The notes: generated by a model from the sequence alone, not told the origin. DNA of 64,000 nucleotides from Halomonas sp. HL-93 (GCF_900086985.1 NZ_LT593974.1:1798001-1862000); one strand, 5' to 3'. Shown: positions 1 through 10,466, counted from the stretch's first letter. Made by a program: numbers and translations.

Positions 1-1464
1 CCCAGCCGTGAAGTTGCCCAAGGGGACGCTTATGTACGCAGCGGCGATACGCTGTGGAGTGTTGCCGCGCGCACCAAGCCTGAGCAGGCAAGCGTCCAGC
101 AAATGATGTTGGCATTGCTGGAAGCCAATCCCAGCGTGTTCCCTTCGGGTAATATCCACGCCATGCGCGCGGCCCAACGTCTCAACCTGCCGGACGATGA
201 TCGCGTAACGGCCCGCTCGGCGGAGCAGGCCGCTACCACCATTCGTGAAATGAACACTGGGGGGCAACGCCGCGATGAAAACGTCCCCGTTCCGGTGGCG
301 TTACCCGAAGTGGATGGCACTGGCGAAAGTGAATCGTCTGCTGAAGTGCAAGAGGACGAGTCGGCGGAGCCAGAGAGCACTTCAACAAATCAGGCGGTGG
401 CTTCCGCGCCCGCGACTGGGCAAAATGACGGGCAATCGATTGAGCCCACGGTGGTGAGCGCCGTCAATGTGCTTGCTGGCGGGGAGCAAGAGGGCGCGAA
501 TCAAAGAGCACCATCACCCTCGGTTGCGCCAGCGCTTGCGCTGCAATGGCAGCAAGAACGCGACGACATGCGCCGTGAAATAGCGACGCTTCGCGAAGAA
601 GTGGAACGGCTAAGCGAAACCGTCGCCTCGCAGCAAATGGTATCCGCCTCGCCAGCCCCGGCAACTGAGCGCCGATCCATTATGGAGCGGCTGAGCGAGT
701 ATCAGTGGTGGCTAGCGATGATTGCGTTGATTCTGCTGTTAGCGCTGTTGGTGATAATGCGCCGTCGTCGCCAGCACTGGGAAGCGCCGCCTGCTATGGC
801 GGCGCCGGGCACCAATCAACCTCATACGCCGTCGGCAAGTAACGTAAGTCCTAGGCGTGACCCCTCCATGGTGTCGCCGACGCCACCCCCACAAGCTGAC
901 GCAACAATGGCCGCCGAGCCAGTGAACAAAACGGCAACAGACGAAGCGGTCAGCCGGTCACCCGCCGGCAATATCGATGAGACATATCCCGCTTATGAGG
1001 CGCCATTTGACCGAGCAGCCATGGCCAATACCCAGGCGGCCGGGCTGATTGAAATTGGCCAGGAGCGCCGTTTGGCGCTAAAGGCGCTACCTGTCGGGCA
1101 CAACCCTGCGTTATGGCTGGCGCCTCCCGCTGACCCTTTAACGGTGGCGGCCATGCTGTCGGCGATGGGGATGCGGCCGATTGAGGAAACGCCTGCCGCT
1201 TCGCCTGGTGAGGCTCAGGTGCCGGCCGATAACGAGCGGGCATGGGTCATCGATTATCAGCCGCCAACGCTGGCCTCAAGCAATGCGCCTAGAGAGGAAA
1301 CGCCTATGCAACCCTCCGTTGAGTTCGATACCCAGGCGCCTGCACCGACGCCATCTCCTGCTGCCCGTGAGGAAGAGTGGGATATTGAAGAGGTGGCATT
1401 TGCCCCCACACCTCGCGATAATAGTGCGCCTTCCACTCCCGGCAATGTTGATAAGAGGCGATGA
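1..1464 (+). CDS. fimV: FimV/HubP-like LysM membrane protein (5' end outside window)
   Basis: The reading frame is open from base 1, so the N-terminus lies outside the window. The first visible residues (YVRSGDTLWSVAARTKP, about residues 11-27) form a LysM-type peptidoglycan-binding module followed by the FimV-typical stretch MMLALLEANP. A coiled-coil segment (about 175-205) precedes a single transmembrane helix (about 235-252, WWLAMIALILLLALLVI) and a basic RRRR stop-transfer. The rest is a low-complexity Pro/Ala/Glu-rich cytoplasmic tail. FimV/HubP proteins are inner-membrane polar landmarks linked to type IV pilus and flagellar positioning. The position just before truA matches FimV in Pseudomonas. 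The conserved C-terminal TPR-like FimV domain is not recognisable here; the protein ends in a disordered acidic/basic tail. It overlaps truA by 4 bases. Family assignment is fairly sure; function is by analogy. Confidence 0.82.
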   Translation, partial: PSREVAQGDAYVRSGDTLWSVAARTKPEQASVQQMMLALLEANPSVFPSGNIHAMRAAQRLNLPDDDRVTARSAEQAATTIREMNTGGQRRDENVPVPVALPEVDGTGESESSAEVQEDESAEPESTSTNQAVASAPATGQNDGQSIEPTVVSAVNVLAGGEQEGANQRAPSPSVAPALALQWQQERDDMRREIATLREEVERLSETVASQQMVSASPAPATERRSIMERLSEYQWWLAMIALILLLALLVIMRRRRQHWEAPPAMAAPGTNQPHTPSASNVSPRRDPSMVSPTPPPQADATMAAEPVNKTATDEAVSRSPAGNIDETYPAYEAPFDRAAMANTQAAGLIEIGQERRLALKALPVGHNPALWLAPPADPLTVAAMLSAMGMRPIEETPAASPGEAQVPADNERAWVIDYQPPTLASSNAPREETPMQPSVEFDTQAPAPTPSPAAREEEWDIEEVAFAPTPRDNSAPSTPGNVDKRR

Positions 1465-2384
1465 CGCTGTTTTACCATTTTGATGAGACGCAACCGTTAA
1501 CCGGCCGCTTGGCGATGGCCATCGAATATGATGGCACGCGTTTTTGTGGCTTTCAGCGGTTAAAACACGCCGCTTCGGTGCAGGCATCGGTGGAAGACGC
1601 GCTGAGCAAAGTGGCCGGTGCGCCGGTGCAAATTCATGCCAGCGGGCGAACTGACTCCGGCGTGCATGCTACCCGTCAGATTGTTCATCTGGATCCGCCT
1701 GCCCAACGCTCGGAAAAAGCCTGGGTGTTCGGCGCGAATACTTACCTGCCTCGCGATGTATCGATACGCTGGGTCAAGCCGGTTTCAGATGATTTTCACT
1801 CGCGGCTGGGCGCGCTGGGGCGTCGCTACCGTTACCTGCTGCTGAATCAAATCAGTCGCCCGGTGCTGGAGCGGCATAATGTCACTTGGTGCAGAGACCC
1901 GCTGGATGCTGATGCCATGCACCGTGCCGCCCAGGCGCTGGTGGGAGAGCATGATTTCTCCAGTTTCCGTGCAGCGGGATGCCAGTCGAAAACGCCGTGG
2001 CGACAGATGCACTTTGTTGACGTCAAACGCTATGGCCCGCTGGTCATGATCGATATCCAGGGCAATGCGTTCTTGCACCATATGATTCGCAATATTGCCG
2101 GGGCCTTGGCCAGTGTAGGTCGGGGCGCTCAAGACGAAGATTATATCGAGCGGCTGCTGGCGCTCAAGAATCGCAAGATGGGCGATGTCACCGCGCCTGC
2201 CTGTGGGCTGCACTTTGTCGACTCGATCTACGATGAGCGGTTTGCGCTGCCCAAAGAGCCGCTGGGGCCAAACCTGATGGCCTTTTCCGGGGAGTGGACC
2301 GGTGAGCGGGAGCTCCCCGAGACCCCGCGCGTGGCCGCCAGGCGAAAGCTGACCTTTGCCAAAAAGCCCCAGGAGACGCCGTGA
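1461..2384 (+). CDS. truA: tRNA pseudouridine(38-40) synthase TruA
   Basis: TruA converts uridines 38-40 in the anticodon arm of tRNAs to pseudouridine. The product is 307 residues. The catalytic motif ASGRTDSGVHATRQ is present, with the nucleophilic Asp at about residue 65. The N-terminal substrate segment AIEYDGTRFCGFQ starts at about residue 20, so there is an N-terminal extension of roughly 15 residues compared with the usual start. The C-terminal half carries the conserved FLHHMIRNIAGAL segment. The ATG overlaps the stop of the fimV-like gene (ATGA), with AAGAGG just upstream. The stop overlaps the start region of trpF, which suggests translational coupling through fimV-truA-trpF. Confidence 0.97.
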   Translation: MTLFYHFDETQPLTGRLAMAIEYDGTRFCGFQRLKHAASVQASVEDALSKVAGAPVQIHASGRTDSGVHATRQIVHLDPPAQRSEKAWVFGANTYLPRDVSIRWVKPVSDDFHSRLGALGRRYRYLLLNQISRPVLERHNVTWCRDPLDADAMHRAAQALVGEHDFSSFRAAGCQSKTPWRQMHFVDVKRYGPLVMIDIQGNAFLHHMIRNIAGALASVGRGAQDEDYIERLLALKNRKMGDVTAPACGLHFVDSIYDERFALPKEPLGPNLMAFSGEWTGERELPETPRVAARRKLTFAKKPQETP

Positions 2385-3022
2385 TGAGTGCTGGGTCCTT
2401 GACGCGTACGCGAGTGAAATTTTGTGGTTTTACCCGCCATGAAGACGTCGCCCATGCCGTGGCGCTGGGCGTGGATGCGCTGGGCTTTGTGATGTGGCCC
2501 CAAAGTTCGCGCAGCATCAACGTTGAGCAGTTGGCGGTGCTTGCGGCAAAGGTGCCCGCGTTTGTCAGCCGCGTGGGGCTTTTTGTCGACCCGTCTGCCG
2601 AGTTGGTCGAAGCGTGTCTGCCGCACCTGGACCTGCTGCAATTCCATGGTGATGAAACGCCCGAATTCTGTGACAGTTTTGGCCGCCCCTGGATCAAGGC
2701 GCTACGCATGCGCGATGCCATTGATCTTGCCCTTGAGGCCGAGCGTTATTTCCAGGCCCAGGCGCTGCTGTTAGATGCCTATCGACCGGGAACTCCGGGC
2801 GGCACCGGCGAGTCATTTGATTGGTCGAGAATCCCCGCAACGCTGGCAAAACCTGTTATTCTCGCAGGCGGGCTAACGGCGGATAATGTCGCGCAGGCAG
2901 TGCACCAAGTGATGCCTTATGCGGTTGATGTTTCCGGCGGGATTGAAGCTTCTCGCGGTTGTAAGGACGCCGGAAAAATGGCGTCGTTTGTGCGTCAAGT
3001 AGCGTTAGCCGACGCCCGTTAG
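2384..3022 (+). CDS. trpF: Phosphoribosylanthranilate isomerase TrpF
   Basis: TrpF catalyses the Amadori rearrangement of N-(5-phosphoribosyl)anthranilate in tryptophan synthesis. It is a monofunctional 212-residue TIM barrel. The N-terminal VKFCGFTRHEDV carries the general-base cysteine, and AVDVSGGIEASRGCKD near the C-terminus carries the catalytic aspartate and the phosphate-binding loop. ILAGGLTADNV is the other phosphate-binding strand. A Shine-Dalgarno AGGAG at 2371-2375 is 8 bases from ATG 2384. GTG 2381 is an alternative start that would overlap truA by 4 bases. It is followed by trpB after a 91-base gap. Confidence 0.96.
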   Translation: MSAGSLTRTRVKFCGFTRHEDVAHAVALGVDALGFVMWPQSSRSINVEQLAVLAAKVPAFVSRVGLFVDPSAELVEACLPHLDLLQFHGDETPEFCDSFGRPWIKALRMRDAIDLALEAERYFQAQALLLDAYRPGTPGGTGESFDWSRIPATLAKPVILAGGLTADNVAQAVHQVMPYAVDVSGGIEASRGCKDAGKMASFVRQVALADAR

Positions 3023-3113
3023 TTCGCTACGCCGTTCGCCTCGCCGGTGTGCTGCGTCGTAATGTGAATTCATTTATTGTTTGCCTGTTCTGGCGATCTT
3101 GTGAGGTATTCCT

Positions 3114-4367
3114 GTGACTGTCTCAGCAACTGGTGCTTCTGAAACCGTTCCGAAAACACGTTTCAGTGAACTGACTAAAATGCCGGATGCCCGTGGTCAT
3201 TTTGGCCCCTATGGCGGCCGGTTTGTGTCAGAAACTCTGAGCTTTGCCTTGGAAGAGTTGGAGAAGACATATTTAAGTCTACGTGACGATCCCGACTTTC
3301 AGGCCAAGTTTGACCGTGATTTAGCCCATTTTGTAGGGCGGCCCTCGCCGCTCTATCACGCCGAGCGGTGGTCGCAGGCGTTGGGTGGGGCCCAAATTTG
3401 GCTGAAGCGCGAAGACCTGAACCATACCGGTGCTCACAAGGTAAATAACACGATTGGCCAAGCGTTGCTGGCCAAAAAAACGGGCAAACCAAGAGTCATT
3501 GCGGAAACCGGCGCTGGGCAGCACGGCGTTGCAACCGCTACTGTTGCGGCACGCCTGGGCCTTGAGTGCGATGTTTACATGGGGGCTGCGGACGTTGAGC
3601 GTCAGAAACTGAATGTGTATCGCATGCACTTGCTTGGCGCGCGGGTGATTCCGGTTGAGTCGGGCACCCGCACGCTAAAAGATGCCATGAACGAAGCGCT
3701 GCGCGACTGGGTCACCAACGTTGATAATACGTTCTACATTATCGGGACCGTTGCGGGACCTCATCCTTATCCGCAGTTGGTGCGTGATTTCAACGCGGTA
3801 GTGGGTCGCGAGGCGCGTCGCCAGTCGCTGGAGCAGATCGGCCGACTGCCGGATGCTCTGGTCGCTTGCGTGGGTGGTGGCTCCAACGCCATTGGCCTGT
3901 TCTATCCCTTTGTGGAAGACGATGATGTCGCCATGTACGGTGTTGAAGCCGGTGGTGATGGAGTTGAAACAGGGCGTCATGCGGCACCGTTGTCGTCTAA
4001 CGCGCCGCGCGGTGTACTGCATGGAAACCGTACTTACCTGATGTCGGACGAAGCCGGGCAGGTATCGGATACTCACTCGATTTCAGCCGGGTTGGATTAC
4101 CCTGGGGTGGGGCCCGAGCATGCCCTTTGGAAAGACGTCGGGCGGGTAAACTATGTCGCGGCGAATGATAACGATGTGTTGGTGGCTTTCCGCGAGCTCA
4201 CCCACATGGAAGGCATCATGCCTGCTCTTGAGACCGCACACGCGTTGGCCTATGCCAAGGTTTTGGCACCCACCATGCGTTCTGATCAACATATCATCAT
4301 CAATTTATCAGGTCGCGGTGACAAGGATATTATGACGGTAGCCAAAATTGACGGCATCGAATTTTAA
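3114..4367 (+). CDS. trpB: Tryptophan synthase beta chain TrpB
   Basis: TrpB joins indole, channelled from TrpA, to serine to make tryptophan. The product is 417 residues. The PLP-binding lysine is Lys109 in [12 protein letters not shown], and the phosphate-binding loop [10 protein letters not shown] is present. It starts at GTG 3114 with GAGGT upstream; the alternative ATG 3180 would remove part of the first helix. The N-terminus has about 20 extra residues before the conserved [18 protein letters not shown]. trpA follows after 26 bases, so the two subunits are very likely co-transcribed. The 91-base gap from trpF shows no clear terminator. Confidence 0.98.
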   Translation: MTVSATGASETVPKTRFSELTKMPDARGHFGPYGGRFVSETLSFALEELEKTYLSLRDDPDFQAKFDRDLAHFVGRPSPLYHAERWSQALGGAQIWLKREDLNHTGAHKVNNTIGQALLAKKTGKPRVIAETGAGQHGVATATVAARLGLECDVYMGAADVERQKLNVYRMHLLGARVIPVESGTRTLKDAMNEALRDWVTNVDNTFYIIGTVAGPHPYPQLVRDFNAVVGREARRQSLEQIGRLPDALVACVGGGSNAIGLFYPFVEDDDVAMYGVEAGGDGVETGRHAAPLSSNAPRGVLHGNRTYLMSDEAGQVSDTHSISAGLDYPGVGPEHALWKDVGRVNYVAANDNDVLVAFRELTHMEGIMPALETAHALAYAKVLAPTMRSDQHIIINLSGRGDKDIMTVAKIDGIEF

Positions 4368-4393
4368 GGGTCCACGTTATTTTAAGGGTAAGC

Positions 4394-5197
4394 ATGAACC
4401 GTATTGATCAGCGTTTCAGTGAACTTAAGCAGCAGGGCCGTAAGGCCCTAATCCCTTACATTACCGCTGGGGACCCTGCGCCTCAGTATACCGTCGGCTT
4501 TATGCACGCTCTGGTGGAAGCCGGTGCGGATATCATTGAGTTAGGCGTACCGTTCTCCGACCCAATGGCGGATGGCCCGGTCATTCAAAAAGCCTGTGAA
4601 CGCGCAATCAAACAAGGCACTCGGTTAGTCGACCTGCTCGATATGGTGGCCGAGTTTCGCCAAACCGATGCCACCACGCCTGTGGTACTGATGGGCTATC
4701 TCAACCCCTTCGAACGGATTGGCTACGAAACCTTTGCTGATAAAGCAGCGAACGTGGGCGTCGACGGTGTATTGACCGTGGATATGCCGCCCGAGGAAGC
4801 GGATATTTTCGGTCCGCTTTTGAAAGCACGTGATTTAGCGGCGATTTTTCTCGTTGCACCTACCACTTCCCATGCACGGGCCGCTACAATATGCGCCCAC
4901 GGTGAGGGGTATCTGTACTATGTATCGCTCAAGGGCGTGACGGGTGCGGCGACACTTAATGCTGATGACGTGGCTGAGCACTTGGCGCCGTTGCGTGGTA
5001 TGACCGACTTACCATTGTGTGTTGGGTTCGGTATCCGCGACGGCGCGACAGCCGCAGAAGTCGCCAAGGTGGCCGATGGCGTGATTGTCGGCAGTGCGCT
5101 GGTCAACCGGATTGCCGAGAGTGCTGATGCGCCGGACACCATCGCTGCCCAGTTAAAACAAGTGCTCGGCGAAATGCGGGCGGCCATGGATGCTTAA
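4394..5197 (+). CDS. trpA: Tryptophan synthase alpha chain TrpA
   Basis: TrpA cleaves indole-3-glycerol phosphate and passes indole to TrpB. It is a 267-residue TIM barrel. Visible signatures are [12 protein letters not shown], the family signature [20 protein letters not shown] with the catalytic glutamate and aspartate, [19 protein letters not shown] and the phosphate-binding [11 protein letters not shown]. It starts at ATG 4394 with AAGGGTAAG upstream. Together trpF-trpB-trpA make the last steps of tryptophan synthesis; trpE, trpG, trpD and trpC are not in this window. A small inverted repeat lies between this gene and accD. Confidence 0.98.
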   Translation: MNRIDQRFSELKQQGRKALIPYITAGDPAPQYTVGFMHALVEAGADIIELGVPFSDPMADGPVIQKACERAIKQGTRLVDLLDMVAEFRQTDATTPVVLMGYLNPFERIGYETFADKAANVGVDGVLTVDMPPEEADIFGPLLKARDLAAIFLVAPTTSHARAATICAHGEGYLYYVSLKGVTGAATLNADDVAEHLAPLRGMTDLPLCVGFGIRDGATAAEVAKVADGVIVGSALVNRIAESADAPDTIAAQLKQVLGEMRAAMDA

Positions 5198-5250
5198 ATA
5201 GTCCTTTCATCGTCTACACTAACTGACATTAGTTTGACCCCATTCATCAA

Positions 5251-5267
5251 GCTTGGCGTTGCCAAGC
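5251..5267. repeat. Perfect 7-bp inverted repeat upstream of accD
   Basis: GCTTGGC-GTT-GCCAAGC sits 28 bases before the accD start. There is no downstream T run, so it does not look like an intrinsic terminator. It could be an operator or a small hairpin in the accD leader. No known regulator site was recognised. Confidence 0.5.
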
Positions 5268-5295
5268 GTTGACGTACAACGGAAGTCTTTTTGAT

Positions 5296-6315
5296 ATGAG
5301 CTGGCTAGATAAGATTGTGCCCTCCATGGGGCGTATCCAGCGTAAGGACCGTCGCGCTAGCGTTCCCGATGGTCTCTGGCGTAAATGCCCCAAGTGCGAA
5401 GCCGTTCTCTATCTTCCTGAGTTAGAGAAACATCACAGCGTTTGCCCTAAATGCGAGCATCATTTGCGTTTAACCGCACGCAAGCGCTTGGATTGGTTTC
5501 TAGACAAAACGGGCCGCGAGGAAATCGCCGCCGACATTGAGCCGGTTGACCGCCTCAAGTTCCGCGATTCCAAAAAATACAAAGACCGTTTAGCTGCGGC
5601 GCAAAAAGAGACCGGCGAAAAAGACGCGTTGGTCGCCATGCGCGGTGAGTTAAATGGTCTTCCTGTAGTGGCCGTGGCATTCGAGTTTACCTTTATGGGT
5701 GGCTCTATGGGCGCGGTGGTTGGTGAGAAGTTTGTACGCGCCGCCACTTTGGCACTGGAGTCTCGCGTGCCGTTGGTCTGCTTTGCGGCATCCGGTGGGG
5801 CGCGTATGCAAGAAGCGCTGTTCTCGCTGATGCAGATGGCGAAAACCTCGGCTGCCCTTGAAAAGTTAAAGCAAGAAGGCGTGCCCTATATTTCGGTGCT
5901 GACCGATCCGGTGTTTGGAGGTGTGTCAGCATCGCTTGCCATGCTGGGCGACCTCAATATCGCCGAGCCTAATGCGTTGATTGGTTTTGCCGGCCCGCGG
6001 GTTATTGAGCAAACCGTTCGCGAAACCCTACCCGAAGGCTTCCAGCGTAGCGAGTTTCTGCTTGAGCACGGCACGGTGGACATGATCGTGCATCGTCACG
6101 ATATGCGCGAGCGTGTAGGAAGTGTGCTGCGCAAGCTGACCCATCTGCCTGTGGCGGATGACGAATCTTCAAGCGAAGAAACCGTTTTCTCCGAACCAGT
6201 GGTAGATGAGCCCCAGGTGACCGATTACGCCGAAGACCCCGAGTGGATCGAGGCAATTAACGGCAGCAGCGAGTCGGATTCTGCCAAGCGCGACGATTCC
6301 TCTCGCAATGTCTAA
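5296..6315 (+). CDS. accD: Acetyl-CoA carboxylase carboxyltransferase beta subunit AccD
   Basis: AccD forms, with AccA, the carboxyltransferase that makes malonyl-CoA in fatty acid synthesis. The start is ATG 5296 ([11 protein letters not shown]) with GGAAG about 10 bases upstream; an in-frame TTG at 5269 lacks such support. An N-terminal four-cysteine zinc ribbon is visible at Cys31, Cys34, Cys50 and Cys53. The crotonase-fold core includes [31 protein letters not shown] and [12 protein letters not shown]. The 339-residue protein has a C-terminal acidic tail of about 45 residues beyond the core (rich in E, D and S), in keeping with a halophile. It overlaps folC by 8 bases. Confidence 0.97.
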   Translation: MSWLDKIVPSMGRIQRKDRRASVPDGLWRKCPKCEAVLYLPELEKHHSVCPKCEHHLRLTARKRLDWFLDKTGREEIAADIEPVDRLKFRDSKKYKDRLAAAQKETGEKDALVAMRGELNGLPVVAVAFEFTFMGGSMGAVVGEKFVRAATLALESRVPLVCFAASGGARMQEALFSLMQMAKTSAALEKLKQEGVPYISVLTDPVFGGVSASLAMLGDLNIAEPNALIGFAGPRVIEQTVRETLPEGFQRSEFLLEHGTVDMIVHRHDMRERVGSVLRKLTHLPVADDESSSEETVFSEPVVDEPQVTDYAEDPEWIEAINGSSESDSAKRDDSSRNV

Positions 6316-7579
6316 AACCCTGGCGCAATGGCTGGACTATTTAGAAACCCTCCATCCGGTGGGCATCGAGTTGGGGTTAGCGCGGGTAAGCCAGGTAGCT
6401 GAACGGATGGGGCTTTTAAATCGGCCCATTGCAAAGCGGGTAATTAGCGTCGCAGGCACTAATGGTAAAGGCTCAACCCTGGCAATGATCGACAGTGTGG
6501 CACGCGCTCACGGGCAGCGAGTAGGCACCTATACGTCTCCGCATTTGCTGCATTATAACGAACGCGTCCAGCTTAACGGCTGCATGGCAGACGACGATCA
6601 ATTGGTAGCGGGGTTTGAAGCCGTGGAGCAAGCCAGGCTTGCTCCGCCGGCGATTAGCCTGACCTATTTCGAAGCCGGTACGCTATGCGCTCTGTGGTGT
6701 TTGGTTCAGCAACCGCTGGATTTGGCGGTACTTGAAGTCGGCCTTGGCGGACGTTTGGATGCCGTCAATATCGTTGATGCCGATGTGGCCATCGTTACCA
6801 CCATCGCCCAAGATCACGCCAGCTTTTTAGGTACTGATATCGCCCAAATCGGGCGTGAGAAAGCCGGTATTTTTCGTTCGGGGCGGCCTGCGGTATTAGG
6901 CAGCCGCGAACTACCCGAAAGCGTCTTAGACGTTGCAAAGGCGCTACAAACGCCAGTATACCAACTCGGTAGTCACTTTAACCAAGAGGGTGAGCCGACT
7001 GCTAGGTGGTGCTGGCAGGGCTGTACCACCGATGGTGACCCGCTGTCACTGGATGCCTTGCCTGACCCAGGCCTACCTCTCGATAACGCCGCCACGGCGC
7101 TTCAAGCGCTGGTATTATCAGGACTTTCGCTTGCAGTTGCCCCCACTCGGGGAGCTCTGGCCAATCTGGTGGTGCCGGGGCGTATGCAGTGGCGTGGCCA
7201 ATGGTGTCTTGATGTGGGTCATAACCCCCACGCGGCAGCCTACCTGGCGCAGCACTTGCCTTCAGTCGGTGTGGGTGGGACTCAGTGGGGAGTGATCGGC
7301 ATGCTCAGCGATAAAGATGCCGACGGGGTGATCGCCGCGTTATCATCACGTATTAGCGATTGGGTGTGCGTAAGTTTAGACGGCGAACGAGCTCGCCACG
7401 CCGATGAACTGGCCGAGCGGATTGCAGCCCAGGGCGGACGCGTGCATTATTGCGCGGCAACGCCCGCAGCAGGGGTGGAGTGGTTGGCGACCCGGCTAAG
7501 CCCGGAAGATCGTGTGCTGGCAACAGGTTCTTTTTTTACGGTGGCAGCGTTATTGGCGCAGCCACTGCCACAGGCGTAG
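6308..7579 (+). CDS. folC: Bifunctional folylpolyglutamate synthase/dihydrofolate synthase FolC
   Basis: FolC adds glutamate to dihydropteroate and then extends folate polyglutamates, using ATP. The 423-residue Mur-ligase-fold protein has the P loop [29 protein letters not shown], the DHASFLGTD segment (LG.D motif) and GREKAGIFR. The C-terminal domain has [13 protein letters not shown]. The ATG lies inside the end of accD, as in other gammaproteobacteria, so translation is probably coupled. dedD follows after a 21-base gap. Confidence 0.97.
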   Translation: MSKTLAQWLDYLETLHPVGIELGLARVSQVAERMGLLNRPIAKRVISVAGTNGKGSTLAMIDSVARAHGQRVGTYTSPHLLHYNERVQLNGCMADDDQLVAGFEAVEQARLAPPAISLTYFEAGTLCALWCLVQQPLDLAVLEVGLGGRLDAVNIVDADVAIVTTIAQDHASFLGTDIAQIGREKAGIFRSGRPAVLGSRELPESVLDVAKALQTPVYQLGSHFNQEGEPTARWCWQGCTTDGDPLSLDALPDPGLPLDNAATALQALVLSGLSLAVAPTRGALANLVVPGRMQWRGQWCLDVGHNPHAAAYLAQHLPSVGVGGTQWGVIGMLSDKDADGVIAALSSRISDWVCVSLDGERARHADELAERIAAQGGRVHYCAATPAAGVEWLATRLSPEDRVLATGSFFTVAALLAQPLPQA

Positions 7580-7600
7580 CGTCGCTTGATGGAGAGGGAT

Positions 7601-8317
7601 ATGAAATACGGTAAAACGGAACGCATTAGCGGTATCGTCATCTTGCTCGCGCTGTTGGCCATTATTGTGCCTTGGTTAATGAGCGACCCCGCGCCGCGTG
7701 AAGAACGTCCACAACCGAATTTTGTGATTGAGCAACCGGTAGAGGCTGAACGTCGTGACGTTGAAGCCCCAGAGCGACCTGACTCTATTGACGATCCGGC
7801 CGAACAGGAACAGGTAGACCCGGGTGTGGCCGCCCAGGCGACTGAAGAGCCGCTTGAAGTCGACCCTGTGAGCCCCGATACCGACCAGCTGGCGAATAAC
7901 GACGAAAGCGATGACGATAGCGCCTCCGATGATGAGGACACTTCGAATGAGACCGAAGAACCTTCAGCGGATGAGCAGAGCGATCCGATAGCCGATCTTA
8001 TTGCTTCTAATAGTCAGGCGGTAACTGATTCGTCCGAGGAGCAGTCCTCCAACGAGCAGACTGAATCAACCTCTCAGGCAGACTCAAACGGTGAGTGGGC
8101 CGTTCAGGTGGGTAGCTTTGGTGATGCGGATAATGCCCAGCGCTTGAGTGATCAGTTAAGCGAAGAAGGTTTTACCGTTTATCAGCGCGAACGCGACAAT
8201 GAAATGACGACCGTCTATGTTGGCCCTTTTGCAACCTCGGAAGAGGGTGAAACCGCGGTGAGCGATGTTAAGCAACGGGCTAACGTACAAGGCTTGCTGG
8301 TTCGAGTTCGGGAATAA
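7601..8317 (+). CDS. dedD: SPOR domain cell-division protein (DedD-like)
   Basis: This is a bitopic inner-membrane protein with a C-terminal SPOR domain that binds denuded peptidoglycan at the septum. ATG 7601 (MKYGKTERISGI) is preferred because GGAG at 7591-7594 is 6 bases upstream and because DedD proteins typically begin this way; ATG 7589 lies within that site. One transmembrane helix spans residues 9-26. It is followed by a very acidic, Ser/Glu/Asp-rich linker (about 35-160) and the SPOR domain (about 163-238: WAVQVGSFGDADNAQRL ... VYVGPFATSEEGE). Placement between folC and cvpA matches Pseudomonas and E. coli dedD. Confidence 0.92.
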   Translation: MKYGKTERISGIVILLALLAIIVPWLMSDPAPREERPQPNFVIEQPVEAERRDVEAPERPDSIDDPAEQEQVDPGVAAQATEEPLEVDPVSPDTDQLANNDESDDDSASDDEDTSNETEEPSADEQSDPIADLIASNSQAVTDSSEEQSSNEQTESTSQADSNGEWAVQVGSFGDADNAQRLSDQLSEEGFTVYQRERDNEMTTVYVGPFATSEEGETAVSDVKQRANVQGLLVRVRE

Positions 8318-8319
8318 CC

Positions 8320-8868
8320 ATGGCGCTCACCTGGATAGACGCCGCCTTTTTAGCCGTATTGGCTCTTTCGATGTTGGCGGGCTTTGTACGTGGCTTTGTA
8401 CGTGAAGCGCTGGGGTTAGCGGCTTGGGTGGTGGCGTTGATGGTGGCCCGGGTGCTGGCGGAACCCGTTGCCGAGTTGATGAGTGGTTTTATCGAAAGTT
8501 TTGACGCGCGCCTGGTGTTGGCCTTTGCGTTAGTGATTTTTGCGGTGATTCTACTTTGCGGTATTGTCATTCGCTTAGTTCATGCCGCGGTTGAGTGGGT
8601 AGGGATGGGTTTACTCAATCGGTTTGCCGGGGCCGCGTTCGGTGTCGCGCGAGGGGCGGTCATACTCTTGGTGGTGACTGTCCTGATTACGCTCACGCCA
8701 CTTTCTGAGCTGCAAGCGTGGCAGGAGGCCGAGCTACGCCCCACTTTTATCGAATTGCGTAACTATGCCATCAGCCAATTAGATCAATGGGGCGGCGAAC
8801 TTCCCGAAGCGCCGTCCTCGCTAAACGACATCACGCTGCCTGACTTACGTCAGGGGCGCGAACTTTAA
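8320..8868 (+). CDS. cvpA: CvpA family membrane protein
   Basis: CvpA is a small inner-membrane protein, originally named for colicin V production and usually found directly before purF. This 182-residue protein starts two bases after dedD stops. It has four hydrophobic helices (about residues 8-25, 27-47, 66-88 and 102-124). It includes the family pattern GFVRGFVREALGLAAWVVAL and ends in a short soluble tail. Its biochemical role remains poorly defined. The dedD-cvpA-purF order strongly supports the assignment. Confidence 0.93.
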   Translation: MALTWIDAAFLAVLALSMLAGFVRGFVREALGLAAWVVALMVARVLAEPVAELMSGFIESFDARLVLAFALVIFAVILLCGIVIRLVHAAVEWVGMGLLNRFAGAAFGVARGAVILLVVTVLITLTPLSELQAWQEAELRPTFIELRNYAISQLDQWGGELPEAPSSLNDITLPDLRQGREL

Positions 8869-8931
8869 TAGTTTTAATCAGTAATGTACCGGCTTACGTA
8901 GGTTAAGCCAGCATACAGCGAGGTAACGGGA

Positions 8932-10455
8932 ATGTGCGGTATCGTCGGCCTTCTGGCCAAGCAAGCGGTGAATCAGGGTATTTACGATGCTCTGACCGTT
9001 CTTCAGCATCGTGGCCAGGACGCTGCTGGGATGATGACTTGGAGCGAAGGACGCTTTTTACTGCGCAAGAGTAATGGCTTAGTGCGTGATGTGTTCCATA
9101 CGCGGCATATGGCGCGTCTCAAGGGCAACCTGGGTATCGGTCACGTGCGTTACCCCACCGCTGGCTCCTCCAGCGAAGCCGAATCGCAGCCATTTTATGT
9201 TAACTCTCCTTATGGCATTGCGCTGGCCCATAACGGCAATCTGACGAATTCTGAACAGCTCAAGCAGGAGCTGTTTTCGACTGATTTACGCCATATTAAT
9301 ACCAGCTCCGATTCTGAAGTGCTGCTTAATGTGTTTGCCCACGAATTGGGCAAGCAGGGGCTGCACTTGGAAGCTGAAGATATCTTTGATGCCGTGCGTA
9401 GAGTCCATCGACGCTGTCAGGGCGGTTATGCCGCCGTGGCGATCATTAACGGCTTTGGCATGGTGGCGTTTCGTGATCCTCACGGCATCCGGCCGGTGGT
9501 GTTTGGTACGCGCCAGGCGGAAAACGGCCAGGATGTCATGATTGCCTCCGAATCAGTTGCCCTGGATGTGGGCGGCTTTGAGCTTGAGCGGGATTTGTCG
9601 CCTGGCGAAGCCATCTTCGTTGACATGCAGGGTAAAATTCATACCCAAGTATGCGCCGACCGGCCCCAGCTACGCTCGTGCATTTTTGAACACGTTTACC
9701 TGGCGCGTCCCGACTCGATTCTCGACGGCGCTTATGTATACGGCACCCGCATGCAAATGGGCCGTAAACTCGGCGATCGCGTGCTTAACGAATGGCCCGA
9801 CCATGATATCGACGTGGTGATTCCGATTCCCGATACGTCGCGTACCTCGGCGTTGGAAATGGCGCAACATCTCGGCGTCACCTATCGTGAAGGGTTCATG
9901 AAGAACCGCTATATCGGCCGCACCTTCATTATGCCGGGGCAGACCCAGCGCAAGAAATCGGTGCGCCAAAAACTCAATGCCATCGACATTGAGTTTAAAG
10001 ATAAAAATGTGCTGCTGGTGGATGACTCGATTGTGCGCGGGACTACCTGCAAGCAGATCATTCAAATGGCTCGCGATGCCGGGGCTCGTAATGTGTATTT
10101 TGCCTCCGCCGCACCGCCGGTGCGTTACCCCAACGTTTATGGCATTGACATGCCAGCGGCATCAGAGCTGATTGCCCATGGGCGTACGGAAGAAGAAGTT
10201 GGCCAATTAATAGGCGCGGATCGCATCTTCTACCAGGATTTAGAAGACTTAAAAGATGCCTGTCGTGAAGTAAATCCCGAGATGGAAGCCTTTGACTGCT
10301 CGGTGTTTGACGGTAACTACGTCACCGGTGACATTGATGACGCCTACTTGGCGGTGCTGGAAGCCAGCCGTAACGACCTGGCCAAAGACCAGAGCGCAGG
10401 TGACCATGCCCTTGTCGATATGCATAATCAGGATGATGACGATCTGGATGACTAG
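8932..10455 (+). CDS. purF: Amidophosphoribosyltransferase PurF
   Basis: PurF commits PRPP to purine synthesis by making 5-phosphoribosylamine from glutamine. The N-terminal nucleophile hydrolase domain begins MCGIVGLL, where Cys2 becomes the catalytic N-terminus after Met removal, with no propeptide. [10 protein letters not shown] and [11 protein letters not shown] are glutaminase motifs. The C-terminal phosphoribosyltransferase domain has the PRPP motif [17 protein letters not shown] (about residues 360-376). Length is 507 residues, typical of the proteobacterial form without Fe-S cysteines. ATG 8932 follows AGGTAACGGGA. metZ starts 11 bases downstream. Confidence 0.98.
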   Translation: MCGIVGLLAKQAVNQGIYDALTVLQHRGQDAAGMMTWSEGRFLLRKSNGLVRDVFHTRHMARLKGNLGIGHVRYPTAGSSSEAESQPFYVNSPYGIALAHNGNLTNSEQLKQELFSTDLRHINTSSDSEVLLNVFAHELGKQGLHLEAEDIFDAVRRVHRRCQGGYAAVAIINGFGMVAFRDPHGIRPVVFGTRQAENGQDVMIASESVALDVGGFELERDLSPGEAIFVDMQGKIHTQVCADRPQLRSCIFEHVYLARPDSILDGAYVYGTRMQMGRKLGDRVLNEWPDHDIDVVIPIPDTSRTSALEMAQHLGVTYREGFMKNRYIGRTFIMPGQTQRKKSVRQKLNAIDIEFKDKNVLLVDDSIVRGTTCKQIIQMARDAGARNVYFASAAPPVRYPNVYGIDMPAASELIAHGRTEEEVGQLIGADRIFYQDLEDLKDACREVNPEMEAFDCSVFDGNYVTGDIDDAYLAVLEASRNDLAKDQSAGDHALVDMHNQDDDDLDD

Positions 10456-10466
10456 GAGGCCAGCCC

